5,725 nucleotides of DNA from Desulfonatronospira sp. Its GTDB lineage: Bacteria; Desulfobacterota; Desulfovibrionia; Desulfovibrionales; Desulfonatronovibrionaceae. The notes under the pieces were generated by a model. That model was not told where the DNA came from. It saw only the letters and a list, made by a program, of their open reading frames with translations, and ran no database searches. Both the position numbers and the translations under genes were made by a program. The stretch lies in contig SLAE01000113.1 in the NCBI GenBank assembly GCA_007127015.1, positions 1 to 5,725 of the forward strand, read 5' to 3'. This document shows, piece by piece, positions 5,234-5,725 of this stretch (within the stretch, counting starts at the first letter, position 1; every line of letters starts with the position of its first letter).

Positions 5234-5725
5234 TTATTGTCTGCAGACCAGCTGTTCCAGGGTCATTTTGTCCAGAATGGAGTTTATGCTCCGTGTTGAC
5301 GGGCTTTCCGGATGGGTTTTAACGTAAATGTATCCTTCGTCTCCAGAGCGTACGATCTCAGGATCAATGGGAATTCGGCCCAGAAAATCAGTTCCTGTCT
5401 CTCCGGCCAAAGCCTCGCCGCCGCCTGAATTGAAAATATCCAGATGTTCGTTGCATTTGTGACAGACATACCCGCTCATATTTTCAACAATTCCCAGAAT
5501 CGGAGTATTCATGTCCCTGCAGAAGGAGATGGAGCGGCGCACGTCGTCAACAGCAACGGCTTGAGGGGTGGTAACGATCAAAGCTCGAGTATTGTCACCC
5601 AGCATCTGAAGTACTGTCAAGGGCTCATCGCCTGTACCCGGAGGGCAGTCCACGATGAGACAGTCCAGATCGCCCCAGGAGACATCCTGCAGGAACTGGC
5701 GGATGAGCCCCATTTTCACCGGACC
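5234..5725 (-). CDS. mrp: Mrp/NBP35-family Fe-S cluster carrier ATPase (5' end outside window)
   Basis: The visible 163 residues are the C-terminal part of a P-loop NTPase of the Mrp/ApbC/NBP35 family, cytoplasmic proteins that carry [4Fe-4S] clusters to apo-proteins. Seen here are GPVKMG at the window edge, LIVDCPPGTGDE (the family's hallmark second nucleotide motif), TTPQAVAVDDVRRSI, then ENMSGYVCHKC with the CxxC pair that bridges the cluster between two subunits, followed by the conserved SGGGEALA and FLGRIPIDPEIV. The P-loop GKGGVGKST should lie beyond base 5725. The frame is open to the edge, so the GTG at 5717-5719 is an internal valine, not a start. Family members are usually about 270-300 residues, so roughly half is missing. 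It is separated from the TPR-ior cluster by 292 bp and is probably its own transcription unit. Confidence 0.93.
   Translation of the reverse strand, partial: GPVKMGLIRQFLQDVSWGDLDCLIVDCPPGTGDEPLTVLQMLGDNTRALIVTTPQAVAVDDVRRSISFCRDMNTPILGIVENMSGYVCHKCNEHLDIFNSGGGEALAGETGTDFLGRIPIDPEIVRSGDEGYIYVKTHPESPSTRSINSILDKMTLEQLVCRQ

Noticed and set aside
5717..5719. GTG as a start codon of a short Mrp-like protein
   Set aside because: The frame stays open to the window edge with family-typical Gly-Pro before it, so the codon is internal and the gene is simply cut by the window.

Overview
The window looks like bacterial chromosome of moderate GC from an anaerobe. It carries a ferredoxin-linked indolepyruvate oxidoreductase (IorA/IorB), a sigma-54 activator of NifA type and an Mrp-type Fe-S/P-loop ATPase. 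That mix, with the intergenic octamer arrays, suggests a Desulfobacterota (Deltaproteobacteria) sulfate reducer, perhaps of the Desulfovibrio group. This placement is an inference from gene content, not from any search.

Layout, left to right: (1) bases 1-77 are the last 24 codons of an unidentified plus-strand gene; (2) bases 78-254 form a convergent intergenic gap, mostly filled by a drifting 8-bp tandem repeat (81-208); (3) four minus-strand genes, read from 4941 down to 255, are packed with gaps of 14, 3 and about 32 bp: a single-pass membrane TPR protein (YfgM-like), iorA, iorB and a GAF/AAA+/Fis-type sigma-54 activator; (4) a 292-bp non-coding gap (4942-5233) holds a second, unrelated 8-bp periodic array and several inverted repeats; (5) the 3' part of an mrp/NBP35-family gene runs off the right edge on the minus strand.

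IorA and IorB together oxidatively decarboxylate aryl pyruvates (from transaminated Trp, Phe and Tyr) to aryl-acetyl-CoA, reducing ferredoxin. The regulator as last gene of the same tight cluster suggests an autoregulated unit or a local regulator of aromatic amino acid catabolism, but I found no convincing sigma-54 promoter or NifA-type activator site. The TPR gene is linked by position only.

The most notable points are: the C-terminal ferredoxin domain of IorA has lost two cysteines of its first cluster motif, so probably only one [4Fe-4S] cluster can form; two intergenic arrays have different consensus sequences but the same strict 8-bp period; and an inverted partial copy of the second array lies next to the mrp stop codon. 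I found no clearly new multi-gene system, CRISPR array, tRNA, rRNA or mobile element.
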